Assembly (NCBI RefSeq): GCF_022921115.1
Contig: NZ_CP095075.1
Location: forward strand, 1,564,001 to 1,628,000
DNA: 64,000 nt
Direction: 5' to 3'
Source: Halobacillus amylolyticus
GTDB taxonomy: Bacteria > Bacillota > Bacilli > Bacillales > Halobacillaceae
Part shown: positions 1 to 8,096 of the stretch, one piece after another
Layout: the number at the start of each line of letters is the position of its first letter
Numbering within the stretch: the first letter of the stretch is position 1
The notes under the pieces: generated by a model
What the model was told of the DNA's origin: nothing
Databases searched by the model: none
Seen by the model: only the letters and a program-made list of their open reading frames with translations
Translations under genes and position numbers: made by a program

Positions 1-65
1 GCCTTCCTTTCGCCATGGTGGTGAATCGCCTGGCTAACATATAGAGGCATTAAACTAACATTAAA

Positions 66-101
66 AAACCTGAAGGAAGCCAGCCGCTCCCTTCAGGTTT
101 T
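66..101 (-). terminator. Rho-independent terminator of the DUF1992 gene
   Basis: An 11-bp perfect stem (AAACCTGAAGG/CCTTCAGGTTT) with a 13-nt loop is followed on the minus strand by a run of T residues. It lies about 40 bp past the stop of the minus-strand gene. It could also end a plus-strand gene entering from the left edge; bases 1-65 show only short open frames ending at about 36-44 and nothing identifiable. Confidence 0.75.
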
Positions 102-141
102 ACCACTATAAAATCACACAGCCTGATCATCCTTTTTTTCG

Positions 142-513
142 CTAAAATCCAAACCTCCGGTCAATCCTTCCCTGATATTGCCGGTATGCCCCCGATTGCT
201 GCCATTTTCTCTTCTCCATTAAAAGGTTAAACCGGATACGTTTCTCGGAAAGTTGTTGCTTATACCGAGATTGTTGCTTAGGATCATGGCAACCAATGAG
301 CAAATCCTCCAGTTGAACGATCTCTTTCTTGATCTGCATTTCCTCTGGTAGCATATTAGCATTTTTTAAGATTCGATAGCTGTTTCGCATATCATCCGGT
401 GCATAAGCAAGTTCATCCATTGGTAATGGTTTCCCTTTCCCTGGAAGATGATCGAAATCCCCACGTGCAATCGACTGTTTAATCTTCTCTTCAATGATAT
501 GGCCAAAATCCAT
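142..513 (-). CDS. DUF1992 (DnaJ-homologue C28-like) domain protein
   Basis: A 123-residue cytosolic protein matching the DUF1992 family. The family signature lies at the N-terminus: an IIEEKIKQSIARGDFDHLPGKG-type segment at about residues 6-27, followed by KPLP and a second conserved stretch (RNSYRILKNAN) at about 43-53. The C-terminal half is charged and helical (QLEDLL, KQQLSEKRIRFNLLMEKR), fitting a coiled or helical tail. The length is typical for the stand-alone Bacillus form. No catalytic residues are known. The start ATG has a GGGGGGAG ribosome binding site. It is followed by a terminator and lies 24 bp downstream of the MOSC gene on the same strand, so the two may be co-transcribed. 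Molecular function is unknown. Confidence 0.85.
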   Translation of the reverse strand: MDFGHIIEEKIKQSIARGDFDHLPGKGKPLPMDELAYAPDDMRNSYRILKNANMLPEEMQIKKEIVQLEDLLIGCHDPKQQSRYKQQLSEKRIRFNLLMEKRKWQQSGAYRQYQGRIDRRFGF

Positions 514-537
514 GGTAACTTCTCCCCCCTTCCCTTG

Positions 538-1173
538 TTACAAGCGCTTTTGGAGAGATTGACGCAAGTCCTCAGCGAGAGCATCTACCTGAACAATTCG
601 GCTGATCTTTTCCTTATTGTCTTTATCGGTAAACTTCACTTCATTTACATCAGCTACCGGAACTCTGGCTGGATCCACTTGTTTTAAGCGCATGGCATCC
701 CCTTGAGTAACTTTACCCTCTTTCAGTACACGCAAGTAAAACCCTGTGAAGCCGGTTTTCGTTAAGCGACCAGGGAAATCATCAATCCCATGAGTACGGG
801 CAATGATGTAACACGGTTTCCGGGGCTTGGTAACTTGCACTTCCGCTTCCCCTAACGAAAACACATCACCAATATTCGTCCCCCACTCATCAATACCTTC
901 TACAGTTATATTTTCACCAAAAGAAGGATAAGGAAACTTCAGCCCGTACACCTTTTCAAAATGACGGTAATGCTGTGCTGGATAAAGACAAACCGCCTGA
1001 TCTGCTCCACCGTGATTCTTCTTATCTGCCTGCTCATCACCAGAAAAATTTAAAAACCTTAAATATACAGGTTCATCTATTGGTTTTTTTCGATAGGCAC
1101 TCGTTAGTTCTCCTTTATCTGTAGCATAAGATTCTGGACGTCCAACATTCAAAGAAAGCAGTTTAAAGCTCAT
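538..1173 (-). CDS. MOSC domain protein, YiiM/YflK type
   Basis: A 211-residue soluble protein of the MOSC family (molybdenum cofactor sulfurase C-terminal domain), closest in layout to the stand-alone YiiM/YflK group. Visible hallmarks are the HGGADQAVCLYP motif near residue 55, SFGENITVEG near 86, and the RKPCYI segment with the invariant Cys near residue 118 that typically carries sulfur or binds Moco. YiiM-type proteins reduce N-hydroxylated compounds with Moco; that activity is inferred here from family membership only. The start has a GAGAGGGG ribosome binding site. The first 11 bases overlap the end of the upstream YkgJ-type gene, which suggests translational coupling. Confidence 0.88.
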   Translation of the reverse strand: MSFKLLSLNVGRPESYATDKGELTSAYRKKPIDEPVYLRFLNFSGDEQADKKNHGGADQAVCLYPAQHYRHFEKVYGLKFPYPSFGENITVEGIDEWGTNIGDVFSLGEAEVQVTKPRKPCYIIARTHGIDDFPGRLTKTGFTGFYLRVLKEGKVTQGDAMRLKQVDPARVPVADVNEVKFTDKDNKEKISRIVQVDALAEDLRQSLQKRL

Positions 1174-1909
1174 GCAATGTCCCCTCTCTCCACTTTTCTA
1201 TCCATGCAGGCAAATAATCATAACTCCACACATCACTCGGATAATCAACAAATACGTCTTCCCCATTTTCATATAATGCTTGAATTAATTCATTGATGGC
1301 ACCGAAATAAAATTCATATAAGAATTCATAGCTGAATGGTTCTTTTGGAAGATGATTTTCAGCACAGACCTTTGGATCCGAGTAATTTAGATAGGTACGG
1401 CATGGGATCGGCCTAACTTCATACGCCATACACGCTTGTGTCTCAGGGTCAAGCATCGGACACGGAAGGTTAAGTTTCTTATAAGCTAGCTTAGTATCAT
1501 CCTCAGTATGATTCATAGACAGGGCTTGATTCAATTTCTCTTTATGTTGTTTATAATAACGATCCCAATGGTCGTAAATCTTTTGTTTCCTATCTTCTGA
1601 AAAGTGTTCGATCGAACGAAACATCATTTTAGCTTCCATTTTACTCAAAACGATGGGAAAATAGCAGCAGAAGGCACAACCTTTGAAACAGTTCGGGGTC
1701 ATTCCCGCAAATTGCTCCATCCGACCGATTTCATGATCTACCTCGTCTAGCAAACGTTGAAAGCCGGTTAAAATTACATCTTCCGACTCTAGTTCACTGT
1801 CTAATAGTTGATCAATAATTTCATCAAAAAATTGCTGATCAAGGGCATAGGAATCGTTTATTCGCTTTGATTTATCTATAATCTCTTGATGTTTTAAATA
1901 CCTCTCCAT
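1163..1909 (-). CDS. YkgJ-family cysteine cluster protein
   Basis: A predicted zinc- or iron-chelating protein. The Cys cluster CFKGCAFCC lies at about residues 75-83 of the chosen product, with further Cys in LPCPML, ACMAYEVRPIPCRTY and KVCAENH, the usual YkgJ/UPF0153 pattern. The frame stays open 14 codons further upstream to 1951. I chose the internal ATG at 1909 because AAGGAG lies 10 bases before it, and because a TATAAT box (about 1931-1938) falls inside the would-be extension. The product is then 248 residues. The stop overlaps the MOSC start by 11 bases. The exact biochemical role is unknown. Confidence 0.82.
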   Translation of the reverse strand: MERYLKHQEIIDKSKRINDSYALDQQFFDEIIDQLLDSELESEDVILTGFQRLLDEVDHEIGRMEQFAGMTPNCFKGCAFCCYFPIVLSKMEAKMMFRSIEHFSEDRKQKIYDHWDRYYKQHKEKLNQALSMNHTEDDTKLAYKKLNLPCPMLDPETQACMAYEVRPIPCRTYLNYSDPKVCAENHLPKEPFSYEFLYEFYFGAINELIQALYENGEDVFVDYPSDVWSYDYLPAWIEKWREGTLHEL

Positions 1910-2006
1910 TTGGAAAAAACTCCTTCGTCTAACACTACCTTTATTATACACGTCCTCGGGGCTTAACGACTACCTTCTAAGTCCCCCATTAAATTCCTAT
2001 TGTATG

Positions 2007-2013
2007 ACCCCCA
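2007..2013 (+). promoter_or_regulatory. Possible sigma-I -35 element of mreBH
   Basis: ACCCCCA, preceded by G, lies about 65 bp upstream of mreBH. B. subtilis mreBH belongs to the heat-inducible sigma-I regulon, whose -35 element is C-rich. I could not find a convincing CGAA-type -10 at the expected spacing, so this is only a hint. Confidence 0.25.
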
Positions 2014-2076
2014 AAAAAATCTTAAAATAAAAGAAGAATTATAAGAGAATCTGTCATCTTATGGAGGTACGTCTAC

Positions 2077-3084
2077 ATGTTATCAAATGCTGAAATTGGA
2101 ATCGATCTGGGAACAGCTAATATATTAATTTACTCAAAGGCAAAAGGGATTCTGCTAAATGAACCTTCTGTTGTTGCTTATGACACGGAAACTAAGAATG
2201 TTGTGGCCGTCGGGAAAGAAGCTAAAGAAATGGTCGGTAAGACACCAAGGAATATTATCCCGGTGCGTCCGCTCAGAGATGGTGTAATCGCTGACTATGA
2301 TATGACCGCACAAATGCTTAAAGAATTATTAAAAAAAGTAACTAAGAAATCCGGGATTTCCATGCGCAAGCCAACTGTTGTCATCTGTACACCATCCGGC
2401 TCAACTTCTGTTGAGAGAAGGGCGATTCATAATGCCGTGAAAAGCTACGGTGCAAAAGCCGTTCATCTTATTGAAGAGCCCATCGCAGCTGCCATAGGCG
2501 CGGACCTCCCTGTCGATGAACCGATTGCGAACGTCATTGTTGACATCGGTGGAGGAACAACGGAAGTTGCGATCATTTCCTTCGGCGGTGTTGTATCATC
2601 CCGCTCCATTCGTACAGGCGGAGATGTGATGGATGAAGAAATTATCCAATATGTCCGTAAAGCCTACAACATTTTAATTGGTGAGCGAACAGCCGAACAA
2701 ATTAAAATGGAAATCGGCTACGCTCAGGGTGACCACCCGGAAGAAAAGATGGACGTACGGGGAAGAGATATGGTGACAGGATTACCTAAAACCATCGAAC
2801 TTTCATCGACTGAAATACAAGGTGCTCTCAAAGAAATATTAGAACAAATCCTTGAAACTATCCGTGCTACTTTAGAGGAATGCCCTCCGGAATTAAGTGG
2901 TGACATCGTTGATCATGGTGTAATTTTAACTGGCGGGGGTTCATTGCTAAAAGGTATGCAGGAATGGTTATCCGATGTTATCGTCGTCCCTGTTCACATG
3001 GCCCCATCACCATTGGAATCCGTAGCCATCGGAACAGGACGCTCCCTAAAAATGATCCAAAAACTCCAAAAAGCTACTAAGTAA
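2077..3084 (+). CDS. mreBH: MreB-like actin homologue MreBH
   Basis: A bacterial actin that forms membrane-associated filaments guiding lateral wall synthesis and, in B. subtilis, directs the LytE autolysin. The 335 residues match the length of B. subtilis MreBH. The actin-fold motifs are all present: phosphate 1 ([10 protein letters not shown], residues 8-17), connect 1 ([10 protein letters not shown]), phosphate 2 ([12 protein letters not shown], about 159-170) and the adenosine motif ([11 protein letters not shown], about 285-295). The gene stands alone between genes of unrelated function, as mreBH does, rather than in an mreBCD cluster. The ATG has GGAGGT 8 bases upstream. A strong terminator follows at 3166-3193. 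Mbl or MreB identity is less likely given the isolated context and sequence. Confidence 0.93.
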   Translation: MLSNAEIGIDLGTANILIYSKAKGILLNEPSVVAYDTETKNVVAVGKEAKEMVGKTPRNIIPVRPLRDGVIADYDMTAQMLKELLKKVTKKSGISMRKPTVVICTPSGSTSVERRAIHNAVKSYGAKAVHLIEEPIAAAIGADLPVDEPIANVIVDIGGGTTEVAIISFGGVVSSRSIRTGGDVMDEEIIQYVRKAYNILIGERTAEQIKMEIGYAQGDHPEEKMDVRGRDMVTGLPKTIELSSTEIQGALKEILEQILETIRATLEECPPELSGDIVDHGVILTGGGSLLKGMQEWLSDVIVVPVHMAPSPLESVAIGTGRSLKMIQKLQKATK

Positions 3085-3088
3085 TACA

Positions 3089-3120
3089 GAAAAGCGGAAA
3101 AGCCCGTCAAGCACCGGGCA
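3089..3120 (+). repeat. Possible remnant of the 44.4-kb intergenic palindromic repeat
   Basis: The stretch GAAAAGCGGAAAAGCCCG followed by CACCGGGCA resembles one end of the large palindromic repeat at 44366-44480 (read on its minus strand, GAAAAGCGCAAGCGCCCCGG). It sits directly after the mreBH stop. This is a similarity by eye over about 30 bases. Confidence 0.35.
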
Positions 3121-3165
3121 CATTGAAAAATAATTCAACAAATATATTCTTCAAAACCTTAGAAA

Positions 3166-3193
3166 AGTTGTCCCTCGTTGGACAGCTTTTTTT
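3166..3193 (+). terminator. Terminator of mreBH
   Basis: Stem AGTTGTCC/GGACAGCT (8 bp, one G-U) with a 6-nt loop, followed by seven T residues. Confidence 0.85.
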
Positions 3194-3319
3194 AGTCTTA
3201 AAAAAAGGAATTAATCAAATTGTGTCGAATTCATTAACATAAGGATGAACATATTTTTTTATAAAAGAATATTCTAATGAGATAATAAACAGTACAACAA
3301 TAGAAAAAGGGGAGCAATT

Positions 3320-3634
3320 ATGCAGCGAACAACATTAATGAAATGGGTGACAGGGGTCGGTGAAGGGTTACTTGCTATCCCACTTGCAGGGGGAGCATTT
3401 GTATTAAGTACAGGTTGGACAGTACTTTTAGTCATGTTCATCCTTCATACCATTACACTCATCCTCTCAATTAAAGATTCACAGTTCAGCTCTGGAAGCA
3501 TTGTCGGAATGGTCGCGAGTTTTCTCGGAGCTATTCCTATACTTGGTTGGATGCTTCATACTGCCTCAGCCCTCGTCCTCCTGATTGATGCTGGTCAGGA
3601 AACAGGGAAAGCCAAGCAAAAAGACAAAATTTAA
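3320..3634 (+). CDS. Small hydrophobic membrane protein, unknown function
   Basis: A 104-residue protein with about three predicted membrane segments: residues 12-40 (GEGLLAIPLAGGAFVLSTGW), 33-50 (TVLLVMFILHTITLIL) and 65-90 (GMVASFLGAIPILGWML). A lysine-rich tail follows (KAKQKDKI). A GGGGAG ribosome binding site lies 7 bases before the ATG. I do not recognise the family. It stands alone after the mreBH terminator, and a decayed gene follows. Confidence 0.6.
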   Translation: MQRTTLMKWVTGVGEGLLAIPLAGGAFVLSTGWTVLLVMFILHTITLILSIKDSQFSSGSIVGMVASFLGAIPILGWMLHTASALVLLIDAGQETGKAKQKDKI

Positions 3635-3694
3635 TATCGTTTTTAGAAATTGCCCAATAGGGGTGATCACTATCTACGTATTCATGTATATCTT

Positions 3695-4022
3695 CCGTGT
3701 AAGAGAAGATAAAACTGAATTGTTCAAGCAGCTAAGTGGGAAAGCGAAAGAGATCATCTGTTCTTATTCGGGGAAGGCAACACTTTATCAGGAGAAACAT
3801 TAACAGGAAAACAAGGTTCGATGGGGCTTTTGGACTTGTTTGAATTAAAGGATGAGGAGATCGTTTTCCTTGGAAAACTCGCATACCCTTCAAAGGGGAT
3901 GCATGCTAAGTCCGTAGAAGAAATGTAAAGGGATGACCTGATCACCCCTCTATGAGCAGCTTACAGAATTAGTGGATATGACTCACCTGGTTACATCGAC
4001 TTTTATTAAAGTAGAACATTAA
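3695..4022 (+). pseudogene. Decayed gene of unknown family
   Basis: Three successive frames carry protein-like sequence. The first (about 3697-3769) reads REDKTELFKQLSGKAKEII. A shift at the GGGG run near 3770 leads into GEGNTLSGETLTGKQGSMGL and DEEIVFLGKLAYPSKGMHAK, up to a TAA at 3926. Reading on gives RDDLITP, then another +1 shift into YEQLTELVDMTHLVTSTFIK and a stop at 4020-4022. The parts join into one plausible soluble protein of about 105 residues interrupted by two frameshifts and one stop. I do not recognise the family. Confidence 0.5.
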
Positions 4023-4111
4023 AGTGTAAAAAATTACACAGATAGAATGAATCGTGAAGTCTGTTCACCCTTAAAAAGGGGTAAATAAATTCATATAAAG
4101 AGGTGTTTCTT

Positions 4112-5032
4112 ATGAAAATAGTTATATTTGGCGCAGGTGCATTAGGGGCATATTTCGGTGCTCGCTGGGAGGAAGCTGGTCATGATGTTGTTAATCTAGT
4201 CCGCTCAGGACGTGCTGAGCAGTTAAGAGAGCACGGATTAACATTACATAGCGAAATGGGAGATTACACTGTAAATGAGCTAACCATTGCTGAAAGCCCC
4301 GAGGAAATTGAGGATCCTGACCTGGTTTTCCTTGCCGTAAAAGGGTACCACCTTCATGGCACACTAGATTGGTTGAAACAGCTTGTTCAAAAAGGGACAA
4401 AAGTTTACCCTGTATTAAATGGGGTAGAGCATATCTCCATTTTACAGAAGGAGCTCGGTGAAGAAGCCGTGATTGGTGGTCTTTCCTACATTATTGCTAC
4501 CCTTGATGAAAAGGGACATGTTGTGCATTCAAGTCCATTTCATGATCTAGTATTTGGACCTCTCCACCCTTCACAGCAGCAAATATGTGAGGAAATGGCT
4601 TTAGCTTGCAATCAAGCTAATCTTAACGGAACATTAAGTCCGAATATTTTAGAGGATATTTGGAAGAAATACATGTTTATTTCAGCATTTTCAGGTATAA
4701 CAACAGCTACTAATTTACCTATCGGTGAAGTACGTAGTTTCCCACAAACCTTTTTGGTCACGAGAAGAATTCTTGAAGAGATGAAGGAGCTAGCTAACAC
4801 TCACCAAGTCCAATTAACAAATGAGCATGTCGAAGCAGCTTTCAAGCAATTAAAGGGTCTTGACAACGAAATGACTTCTTCTATGCATCAAGACCGCAGA
4901 AAAGGCTTGCCACTCGAGGTTGAACACCTTCACGGCGGAGCATTACGGCTTGGAAAAGAGCATAATCTTCACATGCCTTATACCGAAACCATCCGCGCGA
5001 TGATTAAACCATACGAAGCCTATCAACAATAA
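4112..5032 (+). CDS. Ketopantoate reductase family protein (ApbA/PanE)
   Basis: NADPH-dependent 2-dehydropantoate 2-reductase family, which makes pantoate for coenzyme A, although many Bacillus paralogues have other 2-oxo-acid substrates. The N-terminal Rossmann motif is MKIVIFGAGALGAYFG at residues 1-16. The conserved LAVKGYH segment comes at about 78, LNGVEH at about 104, the helical-domain Lys in DIWKKYMFI at about 186, and the C-terminal HQDRRKGLPLEVEHLHGG signature of the family. The frame opens at a GTG at 4103, but that GTG is part of the AAGAGGTG ribosome binding site. The ATG at 4112 is therefore the start (306 residues). There are no other pantothenate genes nearby, so the panB partner must lie elsewhere or the role differs. 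Confidence 0.85.
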   Translation: MKIVIFGAGALGAYFGARWEEAGHDVVNLVRSGRAEQLREHGLTLHSEMGDYTVNELTIAESPEEIEDPDLVFLAVKGYHLHGTLDWLKQLVQKGTKVYPVLNGVEHISILQKELGEEAVIGGLSYIIATLDEKGHVVHSSPFHDLVFGPLHPSQQQICEEMALACNQANLNGTLSPNILEDIWKKYMFISAFSGITTATNLPIGEVRSFPQTFLVTRRILEEMKELANTHQVQLTNEHVEAAFKQLKGLDNEMTSSMHQDRRKGLPLEVEHLHGGALRLGKEHNLHMPYTETIRAMIKPYEAYQQ

Positions 5033-5041
5033 AAAAAGAGA

Positions 5042-5080
5042 TCGTTCTGTGTTGGCACATCCTGTGCCAACACAGAACGA
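5042..5080. terminator. Perfect 18-bp inverted repeat after the PanE-like gene
   Basis: TCGTTCTGTGTTGGCACA and its exact complement are separated by only three bases (TCC). On the plus strand no T run follows. On the minus strand the stem is followed by TCTCTTTTTT. It is probably a terminator or 3'-end stabilising hairpin for the PanE-like transcript. Confidence 0.6.
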
Positions 5081-5118
5081 CCTCACGTCGTATGGGACCA
5101 AGAATAAGCGATTTGAAC

Positions 5119-5150
5119 AAAAAACCCTCTAGTTTAAAACTAGAGGGTTT
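5119..5150 (-). terminator. Terminator of cwlK
   Basis: AAACCCTCTAGTTT and its complement form a nearly perfect palindrome directly after the cwlK stop. On the minus strand it is followed by TTTTTT. Confidence 0.85.
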
Positions 5151-5151
5151 C

Positions 5152-5727
5152 CTATTCTTCTGCTAACGCTTCAGGTTTAGGACGCTTTCCTCTTTGCAAC
5201 TCACGAATACTTAATCCGAAGTCCATTTGCAAGTGTGGATAGTCTTTAAATGATTGCCAGTCACCACCCCAAGTAAATCCCAAGTTTTTAGCGATCTCAG
5301 CCACTTCCATCCAATCCGCCTGACCGTTGCTGTTATCATCACGCGTCAAATCCCAAACGACATTACCATCATCGAGTTGTAATGCAAAGTCAATTGCTAA
5401 GCCATAATTGTGATAAGACTCCCCTCCTGAAGCATAGGTTACAATATCACCTTCTGTAGAACGACCTTGTTCATACAGACGCTCTTGCTCCTCTTTCGTC
5501 CTTACTCCATCCGTAATTACTACATCAATCCCACGTTCGGATGCCTGTTCAACTAAATGTTCCTTTCCTTGCTCAACAGCTGGATGTAATTCGGATGTCT
5601 GACTTTTATCTTCCACGTAATATATATGAGAATTCCGTTCTTGAAGTTCTATTAGCGTATAAATTAAAGAAATCATAACTCCACCAAAGAACAATGTCCA
5701 AACAGTTCGAATAAATAGACCTCTCAA
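5152..5727 (-). CDS. cwlK: Peptidoglycan L-Ala-D-Glu endopeptidase, CwlK-like (M15)
   Basis: Cell-wall hydrolase of the VanY/CwlK M15 family that cleaves the L-alanine-D-glutamate bond of the stem peptide. Conserved elements are the substrate-binding region GVRTKEEQERLYEQGR, the zinc motif SYHNYGLAIDFAL (His and Asp ligands) and the C-terminal WGGDW...DYPHLQM with the second zinc His. A single membrane anchor lies near the N-terminus (TVWTLFFGGVMISLIYTL), placing the enzyme outside the membrane. The frame is open up to a TTG at 5799 and has an ATG at 5766, but neither has a ribosome binding site. The TTG at 5727 has AAGGAG 10 bases upstream and gives a short cytoplasmic tail as in B. subtilis CwlK, so I chose it. 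A C-terminal extension (RGKRPKPEALAEE) is unusual. Confidence 0.88.
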   Translation of the reverse strand: MRGLFIRTVWTLFFGGVMISLIYTLIELQERNSHIYYVEDKSQTSELHPAVEQGKEHLVEQASERGIDVVITDGVRTKEEQERLYEQGRSTEGDIVTYASGGESYHNYGLAIDFALQLDDGNVVWDLTRDDNSNGQADWMEVAEIAKNLGFTWGGDWQSFKDYPHLQMDFGLSIRELQRGKRPKPEALAEE

Positions 5728-5883
5728 TGGCAAACGACTCCTTTTATTACTTCTTATTTCGATCATACCATAATGTCTAGATTGATAGAAAATAATCAAA
5801 CGTTAGCTAAAAAAGGACTCTCATCTTTTTACAATCATGGCCATTAGGTCAACTATTAATAATGCTTACAAGGGGGATTTCGC

Positions 5884-6630
5884 ATGAAGTTCGTTTATAT
5901 AATAGTTAGCAACACGGGCTCTGTTGCTAATCGTGCAATTAAAACCTTTACGTATGCCCCATACAATCATGCTTCTTTATCATTAGACAAAGGCATGAAG
6001 CGAATGTACAGCTTTGGCAGAAAGAAACCCACCAATCCATTCTGGGGAGGTTTTGTACAAGAGAATCTCATTAACGGAACATTCAGCTGGTACCCCTACT
6101 CTACTTGTGCAGTGTATAGACTAACACTGCCTAAGAGGAACTATCAAAAGCTTGAACGGATCATCAAAGCCTTTGCGAAAAATCATAAGACTTATTTGTA
6201 CAATTATATCGGCTTACTAGGTGTGCCCGTCAACAAGCCTCTTACCATCCCCGCAAGTTACTTTTGCTCACAATTCGTTGCCGAAGTGCTTCATCGTTCA
6301 GGGGTACCGCTTTTCTCAAAAGCCAGCGCACTGGTAACACCTGAAGACTTCCGCCATCACATTCAACTCATTAAAATATACGAAGGTCCATTGTACGACT
6401 ATCCCTATTTGCATTCAAAGTCTATCTATCATCCGAAGAAATACAAGTCATTTCCTTTCAGAAAGTACATAAAGCAGCAAGTGAAAGACAACCTATTCGA
6501 AATAGGTACCGATCATTCTAATGATGAATACAAATTCAGGGACGGATTCATTAAACCTAAAAAGATCTTACTATCAAAGCAGTTGTGTAAAGTTAAACGA
6601 TTTCTCTTGTGTAATAAGCACCGATATTAA
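5884..6630 (+). CDS. YiiX/YebB-like permuted papain-fold protein
   Basis: A 248-residue protein of the permuted NlpC/P60-like group (YiiX/YaeF, Orthopoxvirus-type). The expected catalytic His lies in YAPYNHASLSLD (about residues 25-36), preceding the Cys in YFCSQFVAEVL (about 126-136). This is the reversed order typical of circularly permuted papain folds. Family members are thought to act as amidases or acyl hydrolases on lipids or cell-wall material. The specific substrate here is unknown. It has no signal peptide. The C-terminal 80 residues are basic and aromatic (HPKKYKSFPFRKYIKQQ) and look like an extra lineage-specific region. GGGGG lies 9 bases before the ATG. Confidence 0.75.
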   Translation: MKFVYIIVSNTGSVANRAIKTFTYAPYNHASLSLDKGMKRMYSFGRKKPTNPFWGGFVQENLINGTFSWYPYSTCAVYRLTLPKRNYQKLERIIKAFAKNHKTYLYNYIGLLGVPVNKPLTIPASYFCSQFVAEVLHRSGVPLFSKASALVTPEDFRHHIQLIKIYEGPLYDYPYLHSKSIYHPKKYKSFPFRKYIKQQVKDNLFEIGTDHSNDEYKFRDGFIKPKKILLSKQLCKVKRFLLCNKHRY

Positions 6631-6738
6631 GGGAAGTCTCCCTCATGATATAACAAGAGACAGAAATGCCTTAGAGGAGAGCTGACACGTGAAGCTATTA
6701 AAACGTAAACCCTCCACCAAGATAGAAAGAATCCTGAC

Positions 6739-6771
6739 GATCAACTGTTTTTAAACGGTCGATCTTTTTTT
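6739..6771 (+). terminator. Terminator after the YiiX-like gene
   Basis: Imperfect stem GATCAACTGT/ACGGTCGATC (one mismatch, one G-U) followed by seven T residues. Confidence 0.65.
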
Positions 6772-6822
6772 CGGTTTAACAATTAAAGAAAAAAGGTATA
6801 TAAAAGTCATGGAGGTGGAAAA

Positions 6823-7017
6823 ATGCCTGCGCGTAATAAAAGAACTGACCAAGACAACGAAAATTTCGACGAGAAAGTAAAAAAGGAACATCTTATAGAT
6901 GACGACATCCCTGAAGAAGAACTCAAACAAGATGAACGTGATGCCAAACGAGGAGAGAAATCAAAAAATAATTCTTCCTCTGAAGAAAAGTATGACGAAG
7001 ATTTAGAAAATAAATGA
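6823..7017 (+). CDS. Small, highly charged hydrophilic protein
   Basis: A 64-residue protein made almost entirely of D, E, K, N, S and R, without Cys, Trp or hydrophobic core, so probably intrinsically disordered. It has a textbook GGAGGTGG ribosome binding site 5 bases before its ATG. Its stop lies 11 bases before the TTG start of the next gene, whose ribosome binding site overlaps the stop. Such small hydrophilic proteins are common in Bacillaceae, but I do not recognise a family. The tight spacing suggests an operon with the oxidoreductase. Confidence 0.6.
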   Translation: MPARNKRTDQDNENFDEKVKKEHLIDDDIPEEELKQDERDAKRGEKSKNNSSSEEKYDEDLENK

Positions 7018-7028
7018 GGTGATCTTTT

Positions 7029-8024
7029 TTGACTGAATTTAAAGCGTACTATATTGATCAAACCAAAAATGGCAAAATGAATGCTGAGATAAAAACCATA
7101 TCCACAGAGGATCTACCTGCAAGTGATGTTCTCATTCAAGTTCATTACTCAAGTGTGAACTATAAAGATGGAATGATTTCAACACCCGGCAACCCGATGG
7201 TGAAGGATTATCCCATTATCCCAGGGATTGATTTAGCCGGAATCATTGTCCACTCAAAGGATGACCGTTTCCAAGAGGGCGATGCTGTTATCGCTACTAG
7301 CTATGAAATAGGTGTATCCCACCACGGCGGTTTTAGTGAATATGCTTCAGTACCTGGCGATTGGGTTGTTCCTCTGCCAGATGGATTGACACTTGAGGAA
7401 TCGATGATTTATGGAACAGCAGGCTTTACCGCAGCATTATCTGTGCATAAGTTAGAAAAAAACGGATTGACTCCAGAGGACGGTCCTGTTTTAGTTACAG
7501 GTGCTACCGGGGGAGTCGGTAGCATGGCAGTAGCTATGCTCGCTAAGCGCGGTTATGAAGTGGAAGCAAGTACAGGAAGTGAAGAACATAAAGACTATCT
7601 ATTAGATTTAGGGGCTGCACGCGTGATTTCACGCGTGGATGTGTATGATGGAAAACTTAAAGCACTTGGCAAACAACGCTGGGCTGCTGCCATCGACCCT
7701 GTTGGCGGGAAACAGCTTGCCTCCCTTCTCTCACAGTTAAAATACGAAGGTGCTGCAGCAGTAAGCGGGCTTACTGCTGGAACAGATGTACCAACACAGG
7801 TTTATCCATTTATCCTTCGGGGTATAAATCTCTTAGGGATTGATTCTGTCTACTGTCCGATGGAAACAAGGAAGGAAATTTGGTCTCGTCTGGCTGACGA
7901 TTTAAAAACAACCGATGCATTTGAAAAAATAAAAGTTGAAATTTTGTTAGATCAAGTGCCTGGAACATTAACAAGTATCTTAGAAGGTAAAACTCGTGGA
8001 CGTACGATTGTTAAACTAGGGTAA
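7029..8024 (+). CDS. Acrylyl-CoA reductase-like/YhdH-family MDR oxidoreductase
   Basis: A zinc-independent medium-chain dehydrogenase/reductase of the YhdH/AcuI group (B. subtilis YhfP type), NADPH-dependent reductases of acrylyl-CoA or quinone-like acceptors. It shows the GroES-like N-domain (SSVNYKDGM at about 42, PGIDLAGIIV at about 66) and the Rossmann motif VTGATGGVGSMA at about 156-167. The C-terminal GINLLGIDSVYCPME and GRTIVKL are typical of this subfamily. The zinc-ligand Cys residues of alcohol dehydrogenases are absent. The 331 residues are normal for the family. The start is TTG with GAGGTGATC just upstream. The in vivo substrate is not evident. Confidence 0.88.
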   Translation: MTEFKAYYIDQTKNGKMNAEIKTISTEDLPASDVLIQVHYSSVNYKDGMISTPGNPMVKDYPIIPGIDLAGIIVHSKDDRFQEGDAVIATSYEIGVSHHGGFSEYASVPGDWVVPLPDGLTLEESMIYGTAGFTAALSVHKLEKNGLTPEDGPVLVTGATGGVGSMAVAMLAKRGYEVEASTGSEEHKDYLLDLGAARVISRVDVYDGKLKALGKQRWAAAIDPVGGKQLASLLSQLKYEGAAAVSGLTAGTDVPTQVYPFILRGINLLGIDSVYCPMETRKEIWSRLADDLKTTDAFEKIKVEILLDQVPGTLTSILEGKTRGRTIVKLG

Positions 8025-8060
8025 ATTAAATATTGTAGTTTTTAAAAGCAGAAATCCATA

Positions 8061-8089
8061 TTGACAAATCACATAAACCGTATTATAAT
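8061..8089 (+). promoter_or_regulatory. Perfect sigma-A promoter of an orphan RNA gene
   Basis: TTGACA, a 17-bp spacer and TATAAT match the vegetative consensus at all twelve core positions. Transcription should start near 8096-8100. No convincing ORF follows, only structured sequence. Confidence 0.9.
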
Positions 8090-8096
8090 TTTATAT

